From assembly GCA_964446745.1 (NCBI GenBank), contig CAYURR010000068.1:1-15170 (forward strand): a DNA stretch of 15,170 bases, read 5' to 3'. The position numbers and the translations under genes were made by a program. The notes beneath the pieces were generated by a model. That model searched no databases, was not told the origin of the DNA, and worked only from the letters and a program-made list of their open reading frames with translations. Below, in pieces: positions 1 to 7,601 of this stretch. The DNA is from CAYURR01 sp964446745. GTDB taxonomy: Bacteria > Bacillota > Clostridia > Lachnospirales > WQUN01. Each line of letters starts with the position of its first letter. Position 1 is the first letter of the stretch.

Positions 1-31
1 AGTGTTTCTTTGCACTTATAGGGAAAATATG
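1..31 (+). repeat. Left copy of 31-bp direct repeat
   Basis: The first 31 bases (beginning AGTGTTTCTTTGCAC and ending GGGAAAATATG) recur without mismatch at 993-1023. The copy ends 3 bp before the toxin stop codon. It contains the same TTGCAC hexamer that acts as a -35 box in the right copy, but no good -10 follows at the right spacing here. It begins at the first base of the window, so it may extend further left. The two copies bracket the toxin-antitoxin genes. No recombinase or transposase gene is seen with them. Confidence 0.85.
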
Positions 32-34
32 ACT

Positions 35-406
35 TTATAACGCATTTGAAATCAATTGCTTATTAAATTGTTCAAGTTTATCCATAATGTTTTTATATAG
101 CTCCGCATATTCATTCTTTAAATCACCGAGTTGTTTATCTATGGAAGCTCTATGTACAATCGTTTGTTTATGTACTCTGATATACGATTTTTCTTTCAGT
201 CCTAATAATGGATAATGCACTGGATCAAGCGGAATATCATATTCGATATCTACATTTGCGGGCTTTGTAACTCGAGAAATCGGCAACACCGTATAATCAC
301 CGCCATCTGGAGCACCGATAATAAGAATAGGCCTTACCTTAAAAGCGTTCTTCCTTGTCTTCACATCATAAAACGGAAAAACAGAGGTGCATACCTTGCC
401 TATCAT
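35..406 (-). CDS. PemK/MazF-family toxin (toxin of a type II toxin-antitoxin module)
   Basis: This 123-residue protein has the layout of a MazF/PemK-type toxin. Family members are usually sequence-specific mRNA or tRNA endoribonucleases that stop growth when the antitoxin is lost. The visible family features are the N-terminal FPF-D strand (about residues 10-14), the KVRPILIIG strand (about 23-31), the LPISRVTKP segment that matches the second conserved core strand, and the C-terminal stretch that usually reads as a loop-helix starting with a conserved Q/T and ending in a conserved GxL (here HKQTIVHRA...LGDL). The start ATG (406-404) overlaps the TGA of the upstream antitoxin gene as ATGA, with AGAGGTG just upstream as the ribosome-binding site, so the two are translationally coupled. 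Antitoxin-first order is usual for such modules. The RNA target cannot be read from sequence. Confidence 0.85.
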   Translation of the reverse strand: MIGKVCTSVFPFYDVKTRKNAFKVRPILIIGAPDGGDYTVLPISRVTKPANVDIEYDIPLDPVHYPLLGLKEKSYIRVHKQTIVHRASIDKQLGDLKNEYAELYKNIMDKLEQFNKQLISNAL

Positions 407-894
407 GTGTGCACCTCTGCATCCTCAAATTCATCATAAAACATATCCCACACATGATCATATGGTCTTACCTTCTCCGCATCTAAATAAATATCTTCCA
501 TCTTAAGTGGCTTATCACCTATGTCGTCCTTCGCAAGACCCTTACGAGAGTTTTTCCATGAAGTCTCGTTATGTGAAATCTCTGAGAGCTTCCACGATTC
601 AATATACCCATATTCTTCAATTACATTTCGGACAATATATGCGCTTTCGGTGGAAATATTTTCACAGACATAATTTAATCCGTCCGGAGTAAACAAAAAC
701 CTTACCGTTCGGTTTACCGGTCCATGTTTCCATCCCTCAAAGTCGTCAAGAAACATCGGCTCACCGGTTATCGCGATATGTTCTCGCTGAGAAAAATACA
801 GTAGCTTATGAAGCTTTAGTTCGTCTATAGTCTCTCCCGAGATTTTTTTATATTCATCAAATATATGTTGAGCGACATTAACTACATTCTCCAT
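403..894 (-). CDS. Panacea/SocA-like (DUF4065) antitoxin
   Basis: This protein of 163 residues from the preferred start is almost entirely a Panacea-type domain. It carries the hallmark LHKLLYFSQREHIAITG segment followed by F-DD-FEGWKHGPV, matching the family pattern of LQKLLYF-Q, a polar residue pair and the W-HGPV turn. Panacea domains are known as antitoxin cores paired with many unrelated toxins, and the related SocA is a proteolytic adaptor antitoxin in Caulobacter. I see no separate DNA-binding domain, so autoregulation is uncertain. An ATG 12 bases further upstream (906) is in frame, but the only good Shine-Dalgarno, GGAGG at 900-904, overlaps that codon and sits 5 bases before the ATG at 894, so 894 is the likely start. 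It presumably neutralises the PemK/MazF-like toxin encoded directly downstream. Confidence 0.85.
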   Translation of the reverse strand: MENVVNVAQHIFDEYKKISGETIDELKLHKLLYFSQREHIAITGEPMFLDDFEGWKHGPVNRTVRFLFTPDGLNYVCENISTESAYIVRNVIEEYGYIESWKLSEISHNETSWKNSRKGLAKDDIGDKPLKMEDIYLDAEKVRPYDHVWDMFYDEFEDAEVHT

Positions 895-899
895 AAGAA

Positions 900-904
900 C
901 CTCC
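900..904 (-). promoter_or_regulatory. Shine-Dalgarno that sets the antitoxin start
   Basis: On the minus strand GGAGG is followed by five bases (TTCTT) and the ATG at 894. The upstream in-frame ATG at 906 overlaps this element and has no Shine-Dalgarno of its own. Confidence 0.75.
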
Positions 905-941
905 ATACATCACACACAAAACACTTAGTAATATCGTTGTC

Positions 942-970
942 ATTATAAAATTATTCATCCCTTCACGCAA
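942..970 (-). promoter_or_regulatory. Promoter of the toxin-antitoxin operon
   Basis: On the minus strand a TTGCGT -35 box (970-965) is followed by a 17-bp spacer and a perfect TATAAT -10 box (947-942), which is a strong sigma-70/SigA-type promoter. Transcription would start near 935, about 40 bases before the antitoxin ATG. The -35 box lies within a short inverted repeat, ACGC-AA-GCGT at 965-974, which could be an operator. That last point is inference only. Confidence 0.75.
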
Positions 971-992
971 GCGTTCTTCGGATTAATTCATT

Positions 993-1023
993 AGTGTTTC
1001 TTTGCACTTATAGGGAAAATATG
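993..1023 (+). repeat. Right copy of 31-bp direct repeat
   Basis: This stretch is identical to bases 1-31. Here the repeat supplies the TTGCAC -35 box and the TG of the extended -10 of the ftsK promoter, while the TATACT -10 lies just outside the repeat. The arrangement is what would be seen if a roughly 0.99-kb unit (the toxin-antitoxin genes plus one repeat copy) had been inserted into, or duplicated around, the ftsK promoter. Confidence 0.85.
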
Positions 1024-1030
1024 CTATACT
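1002..1030 (+). promoter_or_regulatory. Promoter of ftsK-fhs
   Basis: A TTGCAC -35 box (1002-1007), a 17-bp spacer and a TATACT -10 box (1025-1030) preceded by TG-C give an extended -10 SigA-type promoter. It is the only good plus-strand promoter before ftsK. The predicted start of transcription, near 1037, leaves a short leader of about 35 bases before the ATG at 1074. The -35 box and TG lie inside the 31-bp repeat. Confidence 0.75.
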
Positions 1031-1073
1031 CCTATTCTGCAATTAGATTAGTTCCATGAAGGGTTCGTATCAA

Positions 1074-4037
1074 ATGGCCGCAAAAAAATCCAAATCCAAT
1101 TCCAATAAAAAATCTCCTAACACAAACCAAAACCTCAAGAACAATATGCGCATGACCAAAAAGACTGCAAACCCGTTAATCACCGAGGTATCGTCATGGG
1201 TTCTGGTTGCGGTCGGGGCGTTTGTATTATTGAGCGTGTTGACACTGGGCAACCTCGCCGGGCAGTTCGGAGCCCTCACAAACAAAATACTGCGTGGGCT
1301 GTTCGGGTTTGGCGCTGTGTTTTTGCCGCTCGGCATGATGGGTGGGGGTATCTATTCGCTAATCGTGCGTTCATACGAAAACATTCGCCGCCTGCGATTG
1401 TATGCAATCATTCTATTTATCCTGACCATATGCTTTACTCATGTATTAAACCTCAAGGAGCAGCCTGTCTATCCGGATTTTATATCCTACATGAAAGCGA
1501 ACTTCGACGGCGGCAACCTCAGTAACGGTGGTCTTTTAGGCGCGCTGTTCGGCAATTTCTTCGACGGCGTACTCGGGCGTATCGGTGCCGTGCTGCTTCT
1601 GCTGGTTTCGATGATCGTGACCGCTATATTGATGACCGGCAAGTCCTTCGCGCAAGCCCTCGGAAAGGGCTTCAAGCTCGTGGGTGGTAAGATTGGGGAC
1701 ATGCGCGCTACACGTGCCGCAAACCAGTATTACGACGACGAGTTCGATGCTGAGGATCTTTCGGACTTCGAGCCCGAGCCCGTAAAATCGGCCGCACCAC
1801 CAAAGGCTCCCCCAGCCCAGAAAGCTCCTGCACCGCAACCCGCTCGTAACACCGCTCCGAACAAATCGGCTCCGCCCAAGCAGGCCCCCCCGGCTAAGCG
1901 CGCCACTAAACAGAATGGCAAAAGGACCGTTGTATTAGACATAGCCGACACCACCCCGAAAAGCCGCGAGCGTATATCGTTGTTTCATGAGGACATCAAG
2001 CTCAACCGTCCCCCGAACCCGATACTCACGCCTCGCCCGATGCAAGGCGGACAAGCTATTCCAGTTCCGGCTCCCGCTCCGTCAGAGCCCGTTATTAATA
2101 CATACATAAAAGAACCTTTACCCGATGAGGGCGTAAACGAAGACTTAAACGAAAACTTAAGTGATGCTTTCGATACTATAAAAGCATCCGAGGAGCAGGC
2201 CATGTTTAAGGCCGCGCGCGATGGATACACAGCGCCGACCGACTATGTTGAGCAGAGCCGCATCAGTGTACGGGGGCTTGTGAGCGATCTCGAACCCGAT
2301 GATTTCACTGAAGAACCTGAACCGGATATCGATGACGATATAAGTGATCCATTCGATCAAGACGAATTAGACGATCAAGATTATCCGGACGAGCAGGAAT
2401 ACGAATCTTACGACGATCAAGACGAACAAGATGAGCTGCCGATCGAGGAGCCGCCATGGAACACGGCGCGTCCGGAACCCGCATCACGTAAGGCCGCGAC
2501 GCAGCCTGTATCTCTACGTCGCAGATTAACCCAGCCCGTTCCTCAACGTGCGGTTGCAGCATCGGATACCCCTATCCCCGATACCACAAAGAGCGGTGCG
2601 CTATATCCGGACTATTCCGACTACAAATTCCCTCCTATCGAGCTGCTGAAAAAGAACACAGCCGTACAAGCCGTGGGCTCGCGTGCCGAGGTATTGGAAA
2701 ACTCGCGCAAGCTTGAGGAGATTTTAAAGAGCTTTCGCGTGGAGGCGCGTGTGGTCGAGGTTTCGATCGGCCCGACTGTTACACGTTACGAGCTCGCACC
2801 CGGACAGGGTGTCAAGGTCAGCGCTATTGCGAACCTTTCAAACGACCTCGCATTGGGCTTGGCTGCGCAGGGTATCCGTATAGAGGCCCCGATACCGGGC
2901 AAATCCGCAGTCGGTATTGAGATACCGAACAGAGAAACACAACCTGTTTTGCTGCGTGAGATACTCGAGGACGACGCGTTTGTAAACTTCCCTTCGAAGT
3001 TAGCGTTTGGCGCGGGTAAGGACATCGCGGGCAAGACGGTCATCGGGGACGTCGCTAAGATGCCCCACCTATTGATAGCGGGTGCAACAGGTGCCGGTAA
3101 ATCTGTCTGCATAAACACCTTGGTCACGAGTATCTTATACAAAGCGCGTCCGGACGAGGTCAAGCTATTGATGATCGACCCGAAGGTCGTTGAGCTCAGC
3201 GTCTATAACGGCATACCGCATCTGATGATCCCGGTCGTGACCGATCCGAAGAAGGCCGCCGGGGCGTTAAATTGGGCCGTTGCGGAGATGGACAACCGCT
3301 ATGTGTTGTTTGCGCAGAGCGGTGTGAGGGATCTGAAGGGCTATAACGCCATATTGACCGAAAACGGCGAGAAGCAGATCCTACCACAGATCGTTATTAT
3401 CATAGACGAGCTTGCGGATTTGATGATGGTTTCAAAGGGTGAGGTCGAGGAAGCCATATGCCGTATCGCACAGAAAGCGCGTGCAGCGGGCATCCATCTG
3501 ATCGTCGCAACACAGCGTCCGTCGGTCGATGTCATCACGGGTCTTATCAAGGCTAATATCCCATCACGTCTTGCGTTCGCGGTTTCGTCCGGCACGGACA
3601 GCCGCACGGTCTTGGATATGACCGGCGCTGAGAAACTCTTGGGCAAGGGCGATATGCTGTTTTTGCCCGTGGGTATGAACAAGCCTGTGCGCGTACAGTG
3701 CGGCTTTATCAGCGAAAAAGAGGTCGAGAACATCGTAAGCTTTTTAAAGATGCATCACCAAGTCGTTTACGATGAGGAGACTGTAGAACGCGTGACCGAG
3801 CCCGGTAACTTTACGTCCGACAGCGACGATGAGGAATACTTTGACGAGGCCGTAGAGTTTCTGATACGCAAGCAAAAGGCCTCGACATCGCTATTACAGA
3901 GGCAATTCAGAATAGGATATAACAGGGCCTCTAGGCTCATGGATGTACTGGAGGCAAAGGGGATCGTAGGTCCCGAGGACGGCAGCAAACCACGCCGCGT
4001 CCTAGTCACGATGGAGGAATGGAGGAGCAGAGCATGA
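1074..4037 (+). CDS. ftsK: FtsK/SpoIIIE-family DNA translocase
   Basis: This is an ATP-driven DNA pump of 987 residues that clears chromosome DNA from the closing septum. Numbered from the ATG at 1074, a lysine-rich start is followed by about four membrane segments (42-62, 75-97, 107-125, 169-186). A long low-complexity linker follows, proline/alanine-rich (about 230-280) then strongly acidic (about 404-461). The motor domain starts near 509, with Walker A GATGAGKS (670-677), Walker B IVIIIDELADLMM (about 772-784) and the ATQRPSVDVITG-IKAN-P-R segment. The C-terminal winged-helix gamma domain (ends near MEEWRSRA) normally reads KOPS/SRS-type polarity sequences. An in-frame ATG at 1056 has no ribosome-binding site, whereas 1074 has AAGGG ten bases upstream, a modest site. 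The gene is first in a pair with fhs, sharing ATGA at its end. FtsK and the sporulation paralogue SpoIIIE cannot be told apart from sequence alone. Confidence 0.95.
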   Translation: MAAKKSKSNSNKKSPNTNQNLKNNMRMTKKTANPLITEVSSWVLVAVGAFVLLSVLTLGNLAGQFGALTNKILRGLFGFGAVFLPLGMMGGGIYSLIVRSYENIRRLRLYAIILFILTICFTHVLNLKEQPVYPDFISYMKANFDGGNLSNGGLLGALFGNFFDGVLGRIGAVLLLLVSMIVTAILMTGKSFAQALGKGFKLVGGKIGDMRATRAANQYYDDEFDAEDLSDFEPEPVKSAAPPKAPPAQKAPAPQPARNTAPNKSAPPKQAPPAKRATKQNGKRTVVLDIADTTPKSRERISLFHEDIKLNRPPNPILTPRPMQGGQAIPVPAPAPSEPVINTYIKEPLPDEGVNEDLNENLSDAFDTIKASEEQAMFKAARDGYTAPTDYVEQSRISVRGLVSDLEPDDFTEEPEPDIDDDISDPFDQDELDDQDYPDEQEYESYDDQDEQDELPIEEPPWNTARPEPASRKAATQPVSLRRRLTQPVPQRAVAASDTPIPDTTKSGALYPDYSDYKFPPIELLKKNTAVQAVGSRAEVLENSRKLEEILKSFRVEARVVEVSIGPTVTRYELAPGQGVKVSAIANLSNDLALGLAAQGIRIEAPIPGKSAVGIEIPNRETQPVLLREILEDDAFVNFPSKLAFGAGKDIAGKTVIGDVAKMPHLLIAGATGAGKSVCINTLVTSILYKARPDEVKLLMIDPKVVELSVYNGIPHLMIPVVTDPKKAAGALNWAVAEMDNRYVLFAQSGVRDLKGYNAILTENGEKQILPQIVIIIDELADLMMVSKGEVEEAICRIAQKARAAGIHLIVATQRPSVDVITGLIKANIPSRLAFAVSSGTDSRTVLDMTGAEKLLGKGDMLFLPVGMNKPVRVQCGFISEKEVENIVSFLKMHHQVVYDEETVERVTEPGNFTSDSDDEEYFDEAVEFLIRKQKASTSLLQRQFRIGYNRASRLMDVLEAKGIVGPEDGSKPRRVLVTMEEWRSRA
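4021..4027 (+). promoter_or_regulatory. Shine-Dalgarno that sets the fhs start
   Basis: GGAGGAG lies inside the last codons of ftsK, with GGAGG ending 8 bases before the ATG at 4034. The in-frame ATG at 4019 has a GGAGG only one base away, too close to work, so 4034 is the likely start. Confidence 0.7.
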
Positions 4038-5713
4038 AATCTGATATAGAAATCGCACAAGCCGCTACACTGTTACCAATCGCCGAGCTTGCCGAACGCT
4101 TCGGCATCGACACCAAATACTTGGAGCCATACGGTAAGTACAAGGCAAAACTGTCTGAGGAGATATTCACAGAACATGTCAATGCCAGCGCCAACAAGGG
4201 CCGACTCGTATTAGTAACCGCGATAAACCCTACCCCGGCCGGTGAGGGCAAGACCACAACGACCGTAGGCCTTGCGCAAGCCTTGAACCGTCTCGGCAAA
4301 AAGACCTTTGCAGCACTGCGTGAGCCGTCACTCGGGCCATGTATGGGCGTAAAGGGTGGAGCAGCCGGTGGTGGTTATGCTCAGGTGCTGCCGATGGAGG
4401 ATATCAACCTGCATTTTACGGGCGACATCCACGCAGTCACAGCCGCGCACAACCTACTCTCCGCTATGCTCGACAATCATTTGAATTCCGGTAATGCACT
4501 CGGCATCGACACGCGTCGTGTGGTCTGGAAACGTGCTATGGACATGAACGACCGCGCATTACGCAGCATCGTAATCGGCCTCGGCGGCAAGGCGAACGGC
4601 ATGGTCAGAGAGGACGGGTTTATTATCTCTGTAGCTTCGGAGGTTATGGCAATCCTCTGCCTCTCGTCCGATATACAGGATTTGAAAGCGCGCCTGTCAC
4701 GGATCATCTGCGCATATACCATGGACGGCAAACCCGTTACCGCCGGTGATCTAAAGGCACAGGGGGCAATGGCCGCGCTGCTGAAGGACGCCATCAAGCC
4801 GAACCTCGTACAGACCCTCGAGGGTACGCCTGCGATTATACACGGCGGGCCGTTCGCGAATATTGCACATGGTTGTAACTCCGTACGCGCTACTAAACTT
4901 GCGCTTTCATTGGCCGACATCGTTGTAACTGAGGCGGGATTCGGTGCGGACTTAGGCGCAGAGAAATTCCTCGACATCAAATGCCGTATGGCCGGTATAT
5001 GGCCCGATGCAGTCGTGCTCGTTGCCACGGTACGCGCCCTTAAATATAACGGCGGTGTGGATAAGAAGAATTTGGCTACCGAGAACGTCGAGAAGCTCAA
5101 GGCCGGATTGGATAATCTTTCGTTACATATAGACAACCTCAAGAAGTATGGCGTGAAGGTGGTAGTTGCATTAAATACCTTCCATACGGACACAGCGGCC
5201 GAGATCGAATGCGTGCGCGAGCACGTAGCATCGATGGGTGCGAGCTTCGCGGTGTCAGAGGTATTTGCAAAAGGTGGAGCCGGCGGCGAGGCATTAGCGC
5301 AGAAGGTTCTTGAGGCTATAGAGGCTACCGACAAGAGCGAGCCGCATTTCATGTACGAGTTAGACATCCCGGTAAAGAAGAAGATCGAGCGTATTGCAAA
5401 AGAGATATATGGCGCTGCGTCTGTGGAATTCTCCGCAAAAGCAAAAGCCGACCTGAAACAGATCGGCTCACTCGGGCTGGACCATCTGCCCGTTTGCATT
5501 GCTAAGACACAGTATTCACCTTCGGACAACCCGACACTGCTGGGTAGACCGAGCGGCTTTACAGTCAGCGTCGCGGAGATACGCATATCGGCTGGCGCAG
5601 GCTTCGTGGTTGCGATCACGGGTGATATCATGACTATGCCGGGGCTTCCCAAAGCCCCCGCGGCAGAAAATATCGATATAGATGAGAACGGGAATATAAC
5701 AGGGCTGTTTTAA
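4034..5713 (+). CDS. fhs: Formate--tetrahydrofolate ligase
   Basis: This cytosolic enzyme joins formate to tetrahydrofolate using ATP, giving 10-formyl-tetrahydrofolate for purine synthesis, fMet-tRNA formylation or, in acetogens, the methyl branch of the Wood-Ljungdahl pathway. From the ATG at 4034 it is 559 residues, the normal length for the bacterial monofunctional enzyme. The phosphate-binding loop PTPAGEGKTTTT is at about 66-77, the first family signature GVKGGAAGGGY at about 105-115 followed by AQVLPMEDINLHFTGD, and the second signature VATVRALKYNGG at about 330-341. The C-terminal end is also typical (LGRPSGFTVSV, ISAGAGFVVAITGDIMTMPGLP). Its ATG overlaps the ftsK stop as ATGA, so translation is probably coupled. 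The stop lies 3 bp from the stop of the convergent lipoprotein gene and no terminator is visible. Presence of this gene alone does not show acetogenesis. Confidence 0.96.
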   Translation: MKSDIEIAQAATLLPIAELAERFGIDTKYLEPYGKYKAKLSEEIFTEHVNASANKGRLVLVTAINPTPAGEGKTTTTVGLAQALNRLGKKTFAALREPSLGPCMGVKGGAAGGGYAQVLPMEDINLHFTGDIHAVTAAHNLLSAMLDNHLNSGNALGIDTRRVVWKRAMDMNDRALRSIVIGLGGKANGMVREDGFIISVASEVMAILCLSSDIQDLKARLSRIICAYTMDGKPVTAGDLKAQGAMAALLKDAIKPNLVQTLEGTPAIIHGGPFANIAHGCNSVRATKLALSLADIVVTEAGFGADLGAEKFLDIKCRMAGIWPDAVVLVATVRALKYNGGVDKKNLATENVEKLKAGLDNLSLHIDNLKKYGVKVVVALNTFHTDTAAEIECVREHVASMGASFAVSEVFAKGGAGGEALAQKVLEAIEATDKSEPHFMYELDIPVKKKIERIAKEIYGAASVEFSAKAKADLKQIGSLGLDHLPVCIAKTQYSPSDNPTLLGRPSGFTVSVAEIRISAGAGFVVAITGDIMTMPGLPKAPAAENIDIDENGNITGLF

Positions 5714-5716
5714 ACT

Positions 5717-7048
5717 TCACTCCACCCTGCAAACTGAAATCCGTTTGGACACATCCTCGATTTGCACATCGAGGCGTCTATTACTTAGTAAGACATTGAT
5801 CGACACATAACGCCGTCCGTTTATAACCTTTGAACCGCCTACACCCCTGACATCCATATCGTATCGGAACGTACTCTCAGCCACGAAGTAATCGTTGCCG
5901 ACCCGATAAGCCGGAAACGGCGAACGCATCAATTGTGTTACAGGCATACGCGTATTTTTATCAATAAGCCCCGGGAGGAAGTATTCGCCGCCCGCGGCTT
6001 TTTTATATGCATCGCGCGTGTATTCGTTCGCACTCACCGAATAATTGTCGCTGCGATCCTCACCGTCGAAATATATCGCCATCTTTACACGCGGGAAATC
6101 CTTCGATAGGCTTTCGTATATGGTGCCTATCTCCTCTGCTGCATCATTGCCCCTGTAGCCATGGTCGATCCTCGAATAGTGGCTCACTCCTAGTTTTGAT
6201 ATTACGATTGGCTTATCCTTTTGATAAGTATAATAGATATACTCAAGCGAAGCCTCGAATGGCGGCCACAAGCCGGTTGAGCCGTCTGGGTTCTTTGTTA
6301 TAGACTCCGTGATCTGTATACCCACCCAGTCCACATATTCGCCACCAGGATAATACGCGGAGCTTTCATATACATTTTGAGCCGCGACGCTCCATACGAA
6401 TGCGGTATTCGGTGCGAGCTTTTGAAAGGTCGCACGCGCGGCCTTGTATAGCGAGACATATGCCTCGGGTTTCAGTCCGCATGACATCGGATCGGGCATG
6501 AACTCCACAAAGGACGGCACCTTGTAACGTGCAAAGCCCTCCGCAAGCTTCGATAGCGCGCGCAGGTTTGGATATCCCTGGGCCGTTACGGTTACAAACG
6601 GTGTTTTCATCGCGGCTATGCTCTCGATCACGAAATCCTCCGGAAACTCCTCCCCGAGCTTCATATCATATCGCGAGACGGCATGCGTTTTCCCGGCGAG
6701 CCTGTCAAACTTCTTTATGTCTGCCCCTATTTCTTTGCTCTTGCTTACATCGACACCCAGGTAACAGCCGCTCTCGGGCTCGTATTTCGCCATTATATAG
6801 TTTGGGTATTCGTAATATAGCTCGTATTTCTCCTCGATCTGTGAAAACGCCGCGACCGGCTGCACTATCGGCGCGCTTGCCTTTGCCGTTGTGTATTCGG
6901 GTTTGTCCGGTGGTGCGTCACCGACATAGTATTCCTTGCAGCCCGTGCTTACAAAAACCGTCAAAATCAGCGCGGCGCATAAAAAAACGAGAGCCCTCGG
7001 CCCCCGTTCATGATTATATCGTATGCTTTTCTTTTCATTCGTACCCAT
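5717..7048 (-). CDS. GH26-like lipoprotein with a C-terminal copper-amine-oxidase-N-like domain; probably not a glycosidase
   Basis: This is a predicted surface lipoprotein of 443 residues. A basic start and hydrophobic stretch (about 19-33) end in STGC with Cys37 as the lipid site; Ser at -3 is less usual than Leu or Val. The middle (about 95-355) resembles glycoside hydrolase family 26: a FVEFMPDPMS strand (about 180-189), a helix, F-WS, YYPGGEYVDWVG (232-243) and KPIVISKLG (279-287). Active GH26 enzymes have an acid/base Glu in an HEMN-type motif and a nucleophile Glu in an I-E-F/L-G motif. Here those places read EFMPDP and ISKLG, with Lys instead of Glu, so activity looks lost. The last 70 residues (NGRRYVSINVLL...VSKRISV) resemble the repeats called copper amine oxidase N-terminal domain, which are often wall-associated. 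An in-frame TTG at 7078 lies inside recU. The ATG at 7048 follows the recU TAA by one base with CGGGG upstream, so it is preferred. It could be a carbohydrate-binding or scaffold protein. Confidence 0.7.
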   Translation of the reverse strand: MGTNEKKSIRYNHERGPRALVFLCAALILTVFVSTGCKEYYVGDAPPDKPEYTTAKASAPIVQPVAAFSQIEEKYELYYEYPNYIMAKYEPESGCYLGVDVSKSKEIGADIKKFDRLAGKTHAVSRYDMKLGEEFPEDFVIESIAAMKTPFVTVTAQGYPNLRALSKLAEGFARYKVPSFVEFMPDPMSCGLKPEAYVSLYKAARATFQKLAPNTAFVWSVAAQNVYESSAYYPGGEYVDWVGIQITESITKNPDGSTGLWPPFEASLEYIYYTYQKDKPIVISKLGVSHYSRIDHGYRGNDAAEEIGTIYESLSKDFPRVKMAIYFDGEDRSDNYSVSANEYTRDAYKKAAGGEYFLPGLIDKNTRMPVTQLMRSPFPAYRVGNDYFVAESTFRYDMDVRGVGGSKVINGRRYVSINVLLSNRRLDVQIEDVSKRISVCRVE

Positions 7049-7049
7049 C

Positions 7050-7574
7050 TTAACCCCGCAGTCTTTCAATAACCTCAAGATAATGCACAGGAAAGCCCGA
7101 TTTGTTATTTACCCTCAACGCCTTGTCCACCGCGTCGTAAGGTATAGACTTTCTGCCTCCGTGCTTCGCGTCCATCCAATACGCATTGATCGTCTCAAAC
7201 GGCATCAGATATATCTCATTCAATGCCTGAAAGTGCACAAGCATGAATGCGATGCCCTGCTGCTTTACAAAGCTTTCCATGAAGTCGATCTGGTGGCTGT
7301 GTATGTTTTGTATCGGCAGGGATTTCCGGCTCGTTTCCTTTGCGTCGAAGCATATCGCCGCCCCATTCGCCACACCTATATAGTCCACCGTGCTCTTTTT
7401 TTCGAAATACGCTTCGGTTATGATGCGCGACATGCTATCCAAGGCCGTCGGTGTGATCGGTGTTGGAATCTTTTGCACCACAGCGAGACCCTTTTGCATG
7501 TATTGCTTATTGGTCATGTTGATCATTTCCTCAAAGGTGCTGCCGCGTAACCCCCGCGTATTCCAGTATGCCAT
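7050..7574 (-). CDS. recU: RecU-type Holliday junction resolvase
   Basis: The protein has 174 residues and cuts Holliday junctions formed during recombinational repair and chromosome segregation. RecU is the Gram-positive counterpart of RuvC. The N-terminal NTRG...TFEEMINMTNKQYMQKGLAVVQKIPTP block is diagnostic of the family. The PD-(D/E)XK nuclease core follows, with TVDYIGV (Asp64), FDAKET (Asp77, Lys79, Glu80) and an HSHQIDFM segment (Gln95). It is slightly shorter at the N-terminus than the B. subtilis protein of about 206 residues. In Bacilli recU usually sits beside the penicillin-binding protein gene ponA. Here it lies between queG (27 bp upstream) and the lipoprotein, so that pairing is not kept. 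GAGGGG at 7584-7589 is the ribosome-binding site, nine bases before the ATG at 7574. Confidence 0.9.
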   Translation of the reverse strand: MAYWNTRGLRGSTFEEMINMTNKQYMQKGLAVVQKIPTPITPTALDSMSRIITEAYFEKKSTVDYIGVANGAAICFDAKETSRKSLPIQNIHSHQIDFMESFVKQQGIAFMLVHFQALNEIYLMPFETINAYWMDAKHGGRKSIPYDAVDKALRVNNKSGFPVHYLEVIERLRG

Positions 7575-7601
7575 TTGGATTATCCCCTCATATCCTGCTG
7601 T

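Noticed and set aside
1..1023. The repeats as a CRISPR array or insertion-sequence ends
   Set aside because: Only two direct copies exist, nearly 1 kb apart, not inverted, and no transposase or cas gene is present.
4477..5652. 391-codon open frame antisense to fhs
   Set aside because: It is fully inside fhs on the other strand, rich in S/A/P as expected from antisense reading, and has no recognisable domain, while fhs is unmistakable.
5641..5658. Possible hairpin GGGGCTT-CCCA-AAGCCCC near the end of fhs as a terminator
   Set aside because: It lies inside coding sequence (LPKAP region) some 55 bp before the stop and no T-run follows, so an intrinsic terminator is not supported.
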